This document shows positions 34,846 through 43,073 of a stretch of 64,000 nucleotides of DNA, piece by piece. Each line of letters begins with the position of its first letter. The stretch's first letter is position 1. Both the position numbers and the translations under genes were made by a program. This DNA is from Bizionia myxarmorum (GTDB taxonomy: Bacteria > Bacteroidota > Bacteroidia > Flavobacteriales > Flavobacteriaceae): contig NZ_VSKK01000003.1 in assembly GCF_008086205.1 (NCBI RefSeq), positions 62,001 to 126,000 of the forward strand, in the 5' to 3' direction. The notes beneath the pieces are model-generated. The model saw nothing but the letters and a program-made list of their open reading frames with translations, did not search any database and was not told the DNA's origin.

Positions 34846-35808
34846 CTAGGTGTTTTTTAATAGTTTTTTAAAGGGCCAGCCTATAATAAATAATACTTTC
34901 AATAAAAAAGGATTTATAGCATTCACATAGGATTTTAAAGGATAATTTAAATAATAAGCCGCTCTTAAAAGGGTTAAAATGCGTTTTATAAATAAGCTTG
35001 GATATTTTAAGAAATAGTCTTTATAAAACCAGTTTAGAATGCATAGCGAATAAAGCGCCATTCCAAAAGCATCTTTTTTATGATTTTGAATAGATATCGC
35101 ATTTTCACTATCTAAATAATAAATACGAAGAATATGATTTACATATTTGGTTTGAAAACCTTCTTTGGCAATAAGTTCCCAAATAATACCTTCTGGAATA
35201 TAGCCTTTGGCGAAAATAGCCTCATTTACTTGAATGCCTTTTAAAACAGATGTTTTAGTAAATCCCCATTTTTCTGTCGCCTCTAAATGTTCACGAGATG
35301 ATAAGAAGGTATTGCTGTAATACGGTTGTTTTTCAAAAGCTTTTCCTACTAAATTTCCGTTTTGATCTTCACATAAAACAGTAACGCCACTTATGTTGGG
35401 TTTTAAGGCGTCTGGAATTTCATCATATTCCTTACTTAAAAGTTCTAATGCTTTTGGAACACAAGCATCATCGGAATCAAAGGGCAAAATAAATTCACCT
35501 TGCGCTAAATGAATAGCTTGAAAAAAGCAAGCCATTTTATGTTTATTCACCGCATTATTAATGTAATTTATAGGGAATGACGCCGTTTTTATGAGTGATT
35601 CAATAACATCGTGAGAATTATCAGTAGAACCGTCATTGATAATCACCAATTCAAAATCTTTAAACGTTTGATTTTCCAGAGATTTAAAAACGCGTTCTAA
35701 AGTATCGGCTCTATTATAAACAGGCGTGAATACAGTAAAACGATATATGTAATTAGCGTTTGGTTGTTTGGAGTAGGATGGAAGTAAAGCTTGTAAATTC
35801 ATATTCAA
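34846..35808 (-). CDS. GT2 glycosyltransferase (GT-A fold)
   Basis: 320 residues. FTVFTPVYNRADTLERVFKS opens the GT-A domain, FELVIINDGSTDNSHDVI holds the nucleotide-binding Asp, and FILPFDSDDACVPKALELLS near residue 113 carries the DxD-like DSDD motif. The C-terminal part lacks clear membrane helices until a short hydrophobic tail (VLFIIGWPFKKLL). It is the only family 2 enzyme in the locus. It lies one base from the first gene of the operon. Inverting linkage is expected for the family; sugar unknown. Confidence 0.91.
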   Translation of the reverse strand: MNMNLQALLPSYSKQPNANYIYRFTVFTPVYNRADTLERVFKSLENQTFKDFELVIINDGSTDNSHDVIESLIKTASFPINYINNAVNKHKMACFFQAIHLAQGEFILPFDSDDACVPKALELLSKEYDEIPDALKPNISGVTVLCEDQNGNLVGKAFEKQPYYSNTFLSSREHLEATEKWGFTKTSVLKGIQVNEAIFAKGYIPEGIIWELIAKEGFQTKYVNHILRIYYLDSENAISIQNHKKDAFGMALYSLCILNWFYKDYFLKYPSLFIKRILTLLRAAYYLNYPLKSYVNAINPFLLKVLFIIGWPFKKLLKNT

Positions 35809-35809
35809 G

Positions 35810-36937
35810 TTATAAAGCTTCAGTTATTAATTTATTCCACTGCTTGGTAATATTTTTGGTGTCATATTTTGCAGTGCTTTTTTTAGCTGCTGTTCCAAAT
35901 TTTTCTCTTAAATCAGGATTAGTCATTAAAATTTCTAACTTACGCTTGAGCATATCTTTATCTCCAACAGGCACTAGAAAACCATTCTCTCCATCATCAA
36001 TAACTTCCGATGGTCCAGATGGACAATTAGTGGATACACAAGGTAGTCCGAAAGCCATAGCTTCCAATAAAGCGTTTGGAAATCCTTCAAAATTAGATGT
36101 AAATGCAAAAATTTCTGCAAGATTGTAATATTCGTGAATACCGTCCACACTGCCAATTAACTCAACAGATTCTTCTAAATTCAATTGTTTTATTCGGGCT
36201 GCTAACGCAGGTTCTAATGGACCTTCGCCAACAATTTGAATTTTCCAATTTTCCGTATTCATTTCAGCGAACGCTTCAATTAGTAATTGCTGATTTTTAA
36301 CAGGATCCAATCTGCCAACACTTAAAATTATTTGTTTTTTAACTATGGAATCGTCGTGGAGTTTTAAAAGCGCATCGGAGATGGGGTTTTTAATAACGGC
36401 TAATTTATTAGCATCTAGAAAATTGTTGAAATACCCTTTAATACTCTCGGTCTGAATTATCAGTTTCGAGCAATAGGGATATGTTTTTTGTCTTATTTGA
36501 GACCAAAAATTGGATATTGGATCATATTCCGGATGTGTCCGTTCACTAATTAAACAAGGTATTTTGGCTAATTTACAGGCCAGAATGGTGTAAACATTTG
36601 TGGTTGTCATAAAACCAATGGCTAAAGCTATCTGTTCTTTTTTAATAATCTTGTAAATTCCTTTTACCATGCTAAAGTTATTAGACAGGGAATCCACGAA
36701 ATTCATATTTTGATTATACTGTTTTTTACAGGAAATCCGCGTAATCCTGGAATTTAAAGCATAAAATGGCTCCACATCATATAAGGTAATAATGATAACA
36801 TGGTAAGTTTCAACAAAAGCATTTGCTAGCGTACTTAACACGCGTTCTGCACCACCAGATGTTAAACTGGTTATAACAAAAGCAATTTTTGGTTTATTTA
36901 TACTGGTTTGTTCTGATTCAGAATGGTGAATAGACAT
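35810..36937 (-). CDS. GT4 glycosyltransferase, first gene of the 12-gene run
   Basis: 375 residues. FVITSLTSGGAERVLSTLAN is the N-terminal loop (GGAE again), ILSVGRLDPVKNQQLLIEAF and FAFTSNFEGFPNALLEAMAF the donor site, and SEVIDDGENGFLVPVGD the usual following segment. It has the same layout as the GT4 enzymes at 28278 and 29428, so the locus contains at least three related GGAE-type GT4 enzymes. Upstream lies a 395-base gap shared with the divergent T9SS protein. No good minus-strand promoter was found there. Confidence 0.92.
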   Translation of the reverse strand: MSIHHSESEQTSINKPKIAFVITSLTSGGAERVLSTLANAFVETYHVIIITLYDVEPFYALNSRITRISCKKQYNQNMNFVDSLSNNFSMVKGIYKIIKKEQIALAIGFMTTTNVYTILACKLAKIPCLISERTHPEYDPISNFWSQIRQKTYPYCSKLIIQTESIKGYFNNFLDANKLAVIKNPISDALLKLHDDSIVKKQIILSVGRLDPVKNQQLLIEAFAEMNTENWKIQIVGEGPLEPALAARIKQLNLEESVELIGSVDGIHEYYNLAEIFAFTSNFEGFPNALLEAMAFGLPCVSTNCPSGPSEVIDDGENGFLVPVGDKDMLKRKLEILMTNPDLREKFGTAAKKSTAKYDTKNITKQWNKLITEAL

Positions 36938-37070
36938 ATGTTTTAATTGATATAGCGGGTTAAAAGTATATATTTTTTTAGTTAAAATGCCGCTACACCC
37001 TATTAATTAGATTAAGTACAGATTTATAATATAAACAGCATGATGCTTATGAAATATTCATTTTCTATTT

Positions 37071-37103
37071 TGTTGATAACATGTTGATATTTAGTAATCA
37101 ACA
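37071..37103. repeat. Three TGTTGAT boxes, two direct at 11-bp period and one inverted
   Basis: TGTTGATA occurs at 37071-37078 and 37082-37089, one helical turn apart. The inverse ATCAACA at 37097-37103 makes a seven-base inverted repeat with the second copy. The cluster ends four bases before the -33 TTG of the upstream promoter candidate, a usual place for an activator. The binding protein is unknown. Confidence 0.45.
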
Positions 37104-37107
37104 AGTC

Positions 37108-37136
37108 TTGTAATTTATTATAACAATGTATATTTG
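37108..37136 (+). promoter_or_regulatory. Promoter candidate TTG-N18-TATATTTG for the T9SS protein
   Basis: TTG at 37108-37110 and TATATTTG at 37129-37136, 18 bases apart, match both elements of the Bacteroidota sigma factor consensus. It is the best promoter match in this window. Transcription from it would leave a leader of about 190 bases. Confidence 0.65.
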
Positions 37137-37273
37137 CGCTCCTTCCAAATCTGCACATAAACGAATAATTTACCAATATCATCGATTAAATGTACAATAA
37201 GTACTACAAAATGCATTTTCAGTAGTTTTTTCCTTACAGAAAAGATGTATTTCATCGAATATTTAGTTATAAA

Positions 37274-37306
37274 TTGTTTTTGTTTAACGCTGAATTCATA
37301 GTTTCG
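37274..37306 (+). promoter_or_regulatory. Second promoter candidate, close to the T9SS protein start
   Basis: TTG at 37274-37276 and TAGTTTCG at 37299-37306 with a 22-base spacer. The -7 element has one mismatch (C for T). It would give a leader of about 20 bases. It may be used instead of, or with, the upstream promoter. Confidence 0.4.
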
Positions 37307-37332
37307 CACTGATTAATAGCAAATTGCCTCAC

Positions 37333-40300
37333 ATGAAGAATGAAAAAAGAGGAAAATTTCTTATCAAAGGAATTTTCATGAGTATGTTTCTGTTTATATG
37401 TAATACCGCCAATATTAGCGGTCAGTCATATCCAGCGCAAAACCAATTACCCAATGTCAGTTATCAGCCTTACCAACAACCAGCAGCAGCGCTCCCAGGT
37501 TATTTAGATACGTTTACGGAACCGCTCTCTGGTAGTTCTATTACCAGAATTACGGATAGTAATACCTTTGGAGTTACAGGTCAGCGATTAAGGCATAACT
37601 ATAGTAAAGATCAAACTTGGAATAGCGACGAAACTTTAATTAAAATGGCTGGCTATCCTGCTGCTATTTTAGATGCTGAAACTTACGAGTTCTTATATTG
37701 GAGTGATATTCCATCTTATGGTCGTTGGTCTAATTTACAGCCAAATATTATGTTTGGAACAGATGGTAATACATTCGTGTCTCATAATGTTAATACAAAC
37801 AGAAGAACCCTACTTCATACATTCTCGGATTATGCATCTGTAGATTTTGGTTATGGAGAAGGAAATCAAGATAAATTTGACCGATACGTTGGTCTTATAG
37901 GTAAAAATGGAAACAACACTACCTTAATTGTTTATGATATTTTAAATAATGTCATCACAGGAACCAAGAACATTGGAACCAATGGAAATCAGCTGGATTG
38001 GTTTTCGGTTTCGCAATTAGGTGGTTTTGCCGTAGCGCAATATAAAACTGGCGGAACTAGTGCTACCCAAGGTATTAAATCATATTCTATAAACATGACT
38101 AATGAACGTCATATTTATCATAACCCGGCACATGGTGATATGGGTGTTGATCAAAATGGAAAAGAAGTCATTGTAGAATATGGCGGTGAAAGTGAATGGA
38201 ATTCAGGATTTAGCCTTTATATGGCACGATTAGATGGTCAAGGAGTAACCAAATTATTTCCCTATATAAATGGCAAAGGTATTTGGGGTGGCCATATTTC
38301 CACGCGAAATACGAATAGACCAGGATGGGCTTATATTAGTGAGCAGTGTTGTCCTACCAATCCTGTAGCACCTGCTGAAATTTTTGCCATTAAATTAGAT
38401 AATTCAGGAACTATAGAACGTTATGGTAAACATAATTCTGCACCATCTACTTATTTGCATGAAACACAAGTTGTACCGAATAGAAATGGTACAAAAATGA
38501 TATTTGCGAGTAACTGGAATGATTCTCGCGTTATTGGTCAAAGTGGATCTCCATCTTTTGTTTTGGAATATCCACAAGCCTCACAAGGTATGACGGTTAA
38601 TGCTGGTAACGATATTGCAATTTGTTTAGGGCAATCTACCAATTTAACAGCTTATGGAACAGGCGGTACTAATTTCTCATGGAATACGGGTGCAACTACG
38701 CAAAACATAGAAGTTAATCCTACGGAGACTACAACTTATACAGTAACACTTACAAATCCATCTGGAGATACCATATCAGATGACGTAATTGTTACGGTTA
38801 ATCCAATTCCTGTTGCAAATGCAGGAAATGATGTAACTATAAATTCAGGAGGATCGACAACACTTACGGCAACTGGAGGTTCTACTTATTTATGGAATAC
38901 AAATGCTACTACGGCTCAATTAACGGTAAGTCCTACTGAAACGACTACTTATACGGTTCAGGTCATGAAAAATGGGTGTTCATCAGAAGATACGGTAATC
39001 GTATCAGTTGCGCCTTTACCCATAGAGGCCGATGCTGGTGATGACGTAGCAATATGTTACGGAGAAACAGTCACCTTAACGGCATCGGGAGGATCAAATT
39101 ATGTATGGAGCACAGGTGAAGCTTCACAAAGCATAACGGTTAGTCCATTGTCTAGTACAAATTATACAGTCACAGTTTCTAACGGTCAAGCCTCGGCGTC
39201 TGATTCGGTTTTAGTAACTGTAACGCCATTACCTATAGCAAATGCGGGTAATGATATGACTATTGCAAGTGGAGAAAGTGCCACTTTAACAGCATCAGGC
39301 GGAAACTCTTACGTTTGGAATACGGGTGCAACAACTGCTAGTATTTCAGTGAGTCCAACGCAAACAACAACGTATTCGGCTGTGGTTACCAAAAATAATT
39401 GTTCAAGTGAAGATACTGTAACAGTTACGGTTGAAACTTCAAATCCACCAATTACGGCCAGCGCTGGTGATGATGTTACAATTTGTGAAAATACATCAAC
39501 CATATTATCGGCAACCGGCGGCACAAGCTATGAGTGGAGTACCGGTGAAACAACTTCAAGTATTGAAGTAAGTCCTGCGTCTACAACAACCTATTATGTT
39601 ATGGTTTCTGATGGTACTTCTTCAGATTCTGATTCCGTTGTAGTAAACGTAAATCCATTGCCAAATGTAAATGCTGGTAATGATATGACTATTGTAAATG
39701 GTGAAAGCGCTACTTTAACAGCAACAGGAGGAAATACATACTTATGGAATACAGGTGAAACTACGTCTAGTATTTCTGTGAACCCTAGCCAAACGACAAC
39801 TTATTCTGTTGTAGCGACTCAAAACAACTGTTCTAGCGAAGATTCGGTTACAGTAACGGTTAATCCTGCGCAAACTACTATTGAAGCGAGTGCCGGAAAT
39901 GATGTAACCATTTGTAAAAATACATCAACAACTTTAACAGCGTCAGGTGGTTCATCTTACTCTTGGAGCACGGGTGAAACGACACAAAGCATTGAAGTAA
40001 GTCCTGTAAATACTACTACTTACACGGTTGTAGTTTCTGAAGGCGATGCCTCTGGTTCGGCTTCCGTTACAGTTACGGTTAGTCCTTTACCAGTGGCGGT
40101 TACTAGTTCAGAAGTTACCATAGAATACGGTCAATTTATAACGCTTTCAGCTTCTGGAGGAACAAGTTATTTATGGAGTACAGGTGAAACTACACAACAA
40201 ATTTCTGTAAGTCCAACTTTTACTTCAGTTTATACGGTTGAGGTTTCCAAAAATGGTTGCTCTGTAGTAAAAGACGTGCAAGTGAATGTGGTTGAATTAG

Positions 40301-40806
40301 TGTATGCTGATGCAGGAGAAGATGTTGAAGTGTGTTCAGATAGTAGTGAAGATTCGTCGGCGACATTACGTGCAACCGGTGGTTTATATTACCAATGGAG
40401 CACGGGTGAAACCACACAAAGTATAACTGTTAGTCCAACTGAAACAACGTCTTATGAGGTTACCGTTTCAAATGGTTTTTCTGTTGAAACAGATAGCGTT
40501 AACGTGATTGTTAATCCATGTTTGTCAACTATGAACCCGACACCAGAAGATTATATAACTGAAATGATGGTGTTTCCAAATCCGGCTACTAGTGAAATTA
40601 ATGTGAAGGTTTCAGGTATGTCTAATGACACCACTGTACGTTTGTTTGATATGTTAGGTCGCTTAATACAAACGGAAGCTTTAGGTGTAACTTCAAATGG
40701 TGTGGTAACCAAAAAGATTAACGTTTCAAATTACCCGCGTGGTATGATGCTCGTGAGTATCACCCAAAACGGGAAAGTAATAACCAAAAAAATTATTTTA
40801 AAGTAG
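37333..40806 (+). CDS. Large T9SS-secreted protein: beta-propeller-like domain, nine Ig/PKD-like repeats, type A sorting domain
   Basis: 1157 residues from the ATG at 37333; a TTG nine bases upstream is in frame but less likely. A signal peptide (about 1-31, with FMSMFLFICNTANISGQ) leads to a domain of about 380 residues with repeated beta-propeller-like segments (TWNSDETLIKMAGY, HETQVVPNRNGTKMIFAS). Its His-rich AHGD, GGHIS and HETQ recall beta-propeller lyases, which is only a weak hint. Nine repeats of about 70 residues (422-1063) follow. The end, MVFPNPATSEINVKVSG to KKIILK, is a T9SS type A sorting domain. The mature protein should be exported across the outer membrane and held at the surface or released; adhesion is a guess. 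Confidence 0.9.
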   Translation: MKNEKRGKFLIKGIFMSMFLFICNTANISGQSYPAQNQLPNVSYQPYQQPAAALPGYLDTFTEPLSGSSITRITDSNTFGVTGQRLRHNYSKDQTWNSDETLIKMAGYPAAILDAETYEFLYWSDIPSYGRWSNLQPNIMFGTDGNTFVSHNVNTNRRTLLHTFSDYASVDFGYGEGNQDKFDRYVGLIGKNGNNTTLIVYDILNNVITGTKNIGTNGNQLDWFSVSQLGGFAVAQYKTGGTSATQGIKSYSINMTNERHIYHNPAHGDMGVDQNGKEVIVEYGGESEWNSGFSLYMARLDGQGVTKLFPYINGKGIWGGHISTRNTNRPGWAYISEQCCPTNPVAPAEIFAIKLDNSGTIERYGKHNSAPSTYLHETQVVPNRNGTKMIFASNWNDSRVIGQSGSPSFVLEYPQASQGMTVNAGNDIAICLGQSTNLTAYGTGGTNFSWNTGATTQNIEVNPTETTTYTVTLTNPSGDTISDDVIVTVNPIPVANAGNDVTINSGGSTTLTATGGSTYLWNTNATTAQLTVSPTETTTYTVQVMKNGCSSEDTVIVSVAPLPIEADAGDDVAICYGETVTLTASGGSNYVWSTGEASQSITVSPLSSTNYTVTVSNGQASASDSVLVTVTPLPIANAGNDMTIASGESATLTASGGNSYVWNTGATTASISVSPTQTTTYSAVVTKNNCSSEDTVTVTVETSNPPITASAGDDVTICENTSTILSATGGTSYEWSTGETTSSIEVSPASTTTYYVMVSDGTSSDSDSVVVNVNPLPNVNAGNDMTIVNGESATLTATGGNTYLWNTGETTSSISVNPSQTTTYSVVATQNNCSSEDSVTVTVNPAQTTIEASAGNDVTICKNTSTTLTASGGSSYSWSTGETTQSIEVSPVNTTTYTVVVSEGDASGSASVTVTVSPLPVAVTSSEVTIEYGQFITLSASGGTSYLWSTGETTQQISVSPTFTSVYTVEVSKNGCSVVKDVQVNVVELVYADAGEDVEVCSDSSEDSSATLRATGGLYYQWSTGETTQSITVSPTETTSYEVTVSNGFSVETDSVNVIVNPCLSTMNPTPEDYITEMMVFPNPATSEINVKVSGMSNDTTVRLFDMLGRLIQTEALGVTSNGVVTKKINVSNYPRGMMLVSITQNGKVITKKIILK
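38596..40521 (+). repeat. Nine tandem about 210-bp coding repeats in an alternating A/B order
   Basis: Units start at about 38596, 38815, 39028, 39238, 39457, 39667, 39886, 40096 and 40303. Each encodes AGNDVTI...TLTASGG..Y.W.TGE.T.SI.VSP...TTYTV...D.V.VTV.PLP. Odd units carry Cys in the first strand (AIC, AIC, TIC, TIC, EVC) and end in SNG/SDG-type loops. Even units lack it and instead carry Cys late, in NGCSSED or NNCSSED. The real period is therefore about 420 bp, duplicated as pairs. A Cys at codon 40519 follows unit nine. Confidence 0.88.
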
Positions 40807-40828
40807 TTAGTTAATTTTAAATACGTAG

Positions 40829-40865
40829 AAAGCTATCTGAATGGTATATTTAGGTAGCTTTTTTA
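40829..40865. terminator. Intrinsic terminator after the T9SS protein, probably bidirectional
   Basis: AAAGCTATCT / AGGTAGCTTT, a ten-base stem with one G-U pair and a 13-base loop, followed by T residues, 22 bases after the stop. Its far end touches the stop of the convergent minus-strand gene at 40863, so it may end both transcripts. Confidence 0.8.
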
Positions 40866-41234
40866 TTTCCACATAACTTCTAAAATGGTAGCAATACTAT
40901 CACAATTTTCTATTTTCATATCTAGAAGAGCATCTTGAGTTCTCCCTTCTAAAAAATAAATACCACAAGGTTTTTTTCGCGTATCACTTTTGGAGAATAC
41001 AATATCGCCATATTTTAAAATATTTTTTAAAGTTGCGCTATCAATAGATCTTGCCAGAATTTCTTTTTCGGCATCTGGACTGATATGTAAAGTTTTGAGA
41101 TTGATATTTTTTAAAACGCGAGCTTCTGGTCCGTAATCACAAGATACTTTTTTACCATTTAAAAAAAAGGCCAATAAAATCAGGCCAATAGAGAATCCGC
41201 CCAGGTAATACCCAATACGATGTAATAATTTCAC
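40863..41234 (-). CDS. Small membrane-anchored protein, possibly DUF4258-type
   Basis: 123 residues. One membrane helix near the N-terminus (LGGFSIGLILLAFFLNGKKV) is followed by a soluble domain with SCDYGPEARVLKNI and a later KPCGIYFLEG. The spaced Cys residues (near 32, 90 and 109) could form disulfides outside the membrane. I believe similar flavobacterial proteins next to alanine dehydrogenase are labelled DUF4258, but I cannot confirm this by search. It is 33 bases downstream of ald on the same strand, so cotranscription is likely. Function unknown. Confidence 0.75.
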   Translation of the reverse strand: MKLLHRIGYYLGGFSIGLILLAFFLNGKKVSCDYGPEARVLKNINLKTLHISPDAEKEILARSIDSATLKNILKYGDIVFSKSDTRKKPCGIYFLEGRTQDALLDMKIENCDSIATILEVMWK

Positions 41235-41267
41235 AGTTAAGAGTTTTGAAATTTAAAAAATAACCGA

Positions 41268-42467
41268 CTAAAAGATCAATAAGTTAATATCGCTATGTTT
41301 TAAGTCGAACCATTCACCAACTAATTTGCTGGTTAAAATGCCGTGGTAAAAATACAACCCATTTTTTAAACCCCTATCAAAACGTAAGGAATTTTCAAGT
41401 CCGCCATCTTCGGCAATTTTTAAAAGATAAGGTGTGCAAATGTTACTAATGGAAATAGAAGCCGAACGCGAATATCTGGCAGGAATATTAGGGACGCAAT
41501 AATGTGTGACGCCGTGTTTTATAAAAGTTGGTGTTTTATGAGAGGTCACTTCGCTAGTTTCAAAACAACCGCCCATATCAATACTAACATCAATTATAAC
41601 AGAACCAGCTTTCATATTGGCTACCATAGATTCTGAAACAATTACGGGCGCCCTATTTTTTCCGCGAACTGCTCCAATAACCACATCACAGCGTTTTAAT
41701 GCTTTTGAAAGATTCTTGGGTTGTAATGTTGAGGTAAAAATGGTGCGACCCAAATTAGTTTGAATACAGCGTAATTTAGTTATAGAATTATCAAAAACTT
41801 TAACATTGGCACCTAATCCAATAGCGCCGCGTGCCGCAAATTCCCCCACAGTTCCGGCTCCTAATATCACGACTTCTATAGGTGGCACTCCACTTATGTT
41901 ACCAAATAAAAGACCGTTACCACCATTTACATTACTTAAAAGTTCTGAAGCAATTAATACGGAAGCTGTTCCCGCAATTTCGCTTAAACTCCGCACAGCA
42001 GGATAAGCGCCATCTTCATCACGAATAAATTCAAATGCCAAAGCGGTGATACGTTTGGCCGCAAGCGTTTCAAAATATTTTTTGTTTTGGGTTTTCAGTT
42101 GTAAGGCTGAAATAAGGATGGTTTGCGGATTAATGAGTTTTACTTGATCTAGAGTAGGAGGTTCCACTTTTAAAATCATGGGACAAGCATAAACTTTAGC
42201 TGGGTCTTTGGTGATTTCTGCGCCAGCTTCACTGTAATCTTTATCACTAAAATTAGCGCCTTTTCCGGCTCCAGATTCCATTAAAATACGGTGGCCATTA
42301 CTTGTTAAAGCGGAAACAGCATCTGGAGTTAAGCAAACACGTTTTTCTTGAAAAGCCGTTTCTTTAGGAATGCCAATAAATAACTCGCCTTTTTTCTTAT
42401 AAATTTCCAGAGTTTCCTCTTGTGGAAGTAATTGCTGTTTGGTAAATGGCGAGAAAGATTTTGACAT
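41268..42467 (-). CDS. ald: Alanine dehydrogenase (NAD-dependent)
   Basis: 399 residues from MSKSFSPFTKQQLLPQEE; an ATG four codons upstream (42479) is also possible. It converts L-alanine to pyruvate and ammonia with NAD. Features are IGIPKETAFQEKRVCLTPDA (substrate Arg/Lys region, with ETAFQEKRV near the start of the catalytic domain), MILKVEPPTLDQV, the Rossmann motif VVILGAGTVGEFAARGAIGLGANV near 200, and VIIDVSIDMGGCFETSE with the active-site Asp region. The 30-residue N-terminal extension before LFIGIPKE is usual in Bacteroidota. It could serve nitrogen or carbon balance. Confidence 0.93.
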   Translation of the reverse strand: MSKSFSPFTKQQLLPQEETLEIYKKKGELFIGIPKETAFQEKRVCLTPDAVSALTSNGHRILMESGAGKGANFSDKDYSEAGAEITKDPAKVYACPMILKVEPPTLDQVKLINPQTILISALQLKTQNKKYFETLAAKRITALAFEFIRDEDGAYPAVRSLSEIAGTASVLIASELLSNVNGGNGLLFGNISGVPPIEVVILGAGTVGEFAARGAIGLGANVKVFDNSITKLRCIQTNLGRTIFTSTLQPKNLSKALKRCDVVIGAVRGKNRAPVIVSESMVANMKAGSVIIDVSIDMGGCFETSEVTSHKTPTFIKHGVTHYCVPNIPARYSRSASISISNICTPYLLKIAEDGGLENSLRFDRGLKNGLYFYHGILTSKLVGEWFDLKHSDINLLIF

Positions 42468-42530
42468 AAGTTGACGCATTTTAAGTGCTAGTCAAATTAC
42501 GAATTAATTTTTGAAAGAATAAAGTGTTTT

Positions 42531-43073
42531 CTAAAAATACTGCTTAAGCTTGCCCCAGAAGGAAGTTGGAGTCAGCATAAACTCATCTTCTAATTGTTGT
42601 AAAGATTTATTAGCGTTGTTTATCTTATTTAACATTTTAGCACGAACCAGATAGATAGAAGGTACTATTATAGCCATTACAGGTACTAAATAGATTAATT
42701 GCAATTCGTCAACATAAGATTGGTCTTCATTAAATAAACCTATTATTTGGTATATATACATTGAAATTGGAACGAGCAATGTATGATACCACCAATGACG
42801 ACAGGTAAAAAACCAGATTAAAAGAAAAAGTAAAGGAATTAGCTTGCCAGTTAAGAGCCACATAACAATATTTGCATCTCCATATCCGATACTCTCGTAG
42901 GTAAACATAAAAGTGTCCCAAGTCTTTTCACTTGGAACACTTTCATATAAATAAAATAAATAAGGAGTAATAGCAATAAATGTTGCTATAATACTTCCTA
43001 AAATAATAACACTTTTATCCGTGTTTTGGAACTCTGATCTTGATTTTTTCAACTTTGGTTGTTTGTTGGTCAT
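42531..43073 (-). CDS. Membrane protein of unknown function (180 aa)
   Basis: Four predicted membrane helices (about 22-43, 69-88, 94-112 and 125-146) follow a basic N-terminus (KQPKLKKSRSEF) and precede a Lys/Asn-rich cytoplasmic tail ending FWGKLKQYF. WFFTCRHWWYHTLLVPISMY is a striking Trp/His-rich segment in the middle. No named family is recognised. The first 59 bases overlap a small secreted-peptide ORF in another frame, so either the start is internal to that ORF or the two genes truly overlap. A later Met at residue 56 would leave out the first helix and is unlikely. Confidence 0.8.
   Translation of the reverse strand: MTNKQPKLKKSRSEFQNTDKSVIILGSIIATFIAITPYLFYLYESVPSEKTWDTFMFTYESIGYGDANIVMWLLTGKLIPLLFLLIWFFTCRHWWYHTLLVPISMYIYQIIGLFNEDQSYVDELQLIYLVPVMAIIVPSIYLVRAKMLNKINNANKSLQQLEDEFMLTPTSFWGKLKQYF

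Larger units (their letters stand above)
36938..37332. other. Divergent regulatory region between the polysaccharide operon and the T9SS protein
   Basis: 395 bases with no believable gene on either strand. It contains a cluster of TGTTGAT repeats and two candidate plus-strand promoters, listed separately. For the minus-strand operon I found only weak matches to TAnnTTTG near 36970. Any shared control of both units would have to act here. Confidence 0.5.

Noticed and set aside
22447-36937. Exosortase/PEP-CTERM system, suggested by deacetylase, amidotransferase and FemAB-like genes
   Set aside because: No exosortase, PEP-CTERM substrate or PEP-CTERM-like tail is visible; the only sorting domain seen is T9SS type A.
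13415-36937. Genomic island or recent transfer of the polysaccharide locus
   Set aside because: No integrase, transposase, tRNA-anchored repeats or clear base-composition step could be seen by eye. A windowed G+C and codon-use computation would be needed.
37118-37309. 63-codon minus-strand ORF in the gap upstream of the T9SS protein
   Set aside because: Low-complexity composition, no start context, and it lies across two candidate promoters of the opposite strand.
37324-37332. TTG start for the T9SS protein
   Set aside because: The ATG three codons later begins a normal signal peptide (MKNEKRGKF).
38596-40521. Regular repeats that could be mistaken for a CRISPR array or a recombination hot spot
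   Set aside because: The repeats are about 210 bp, translate in one open frame as Ig/PKD-like domains, and have no short constant repeats with unique spacers.
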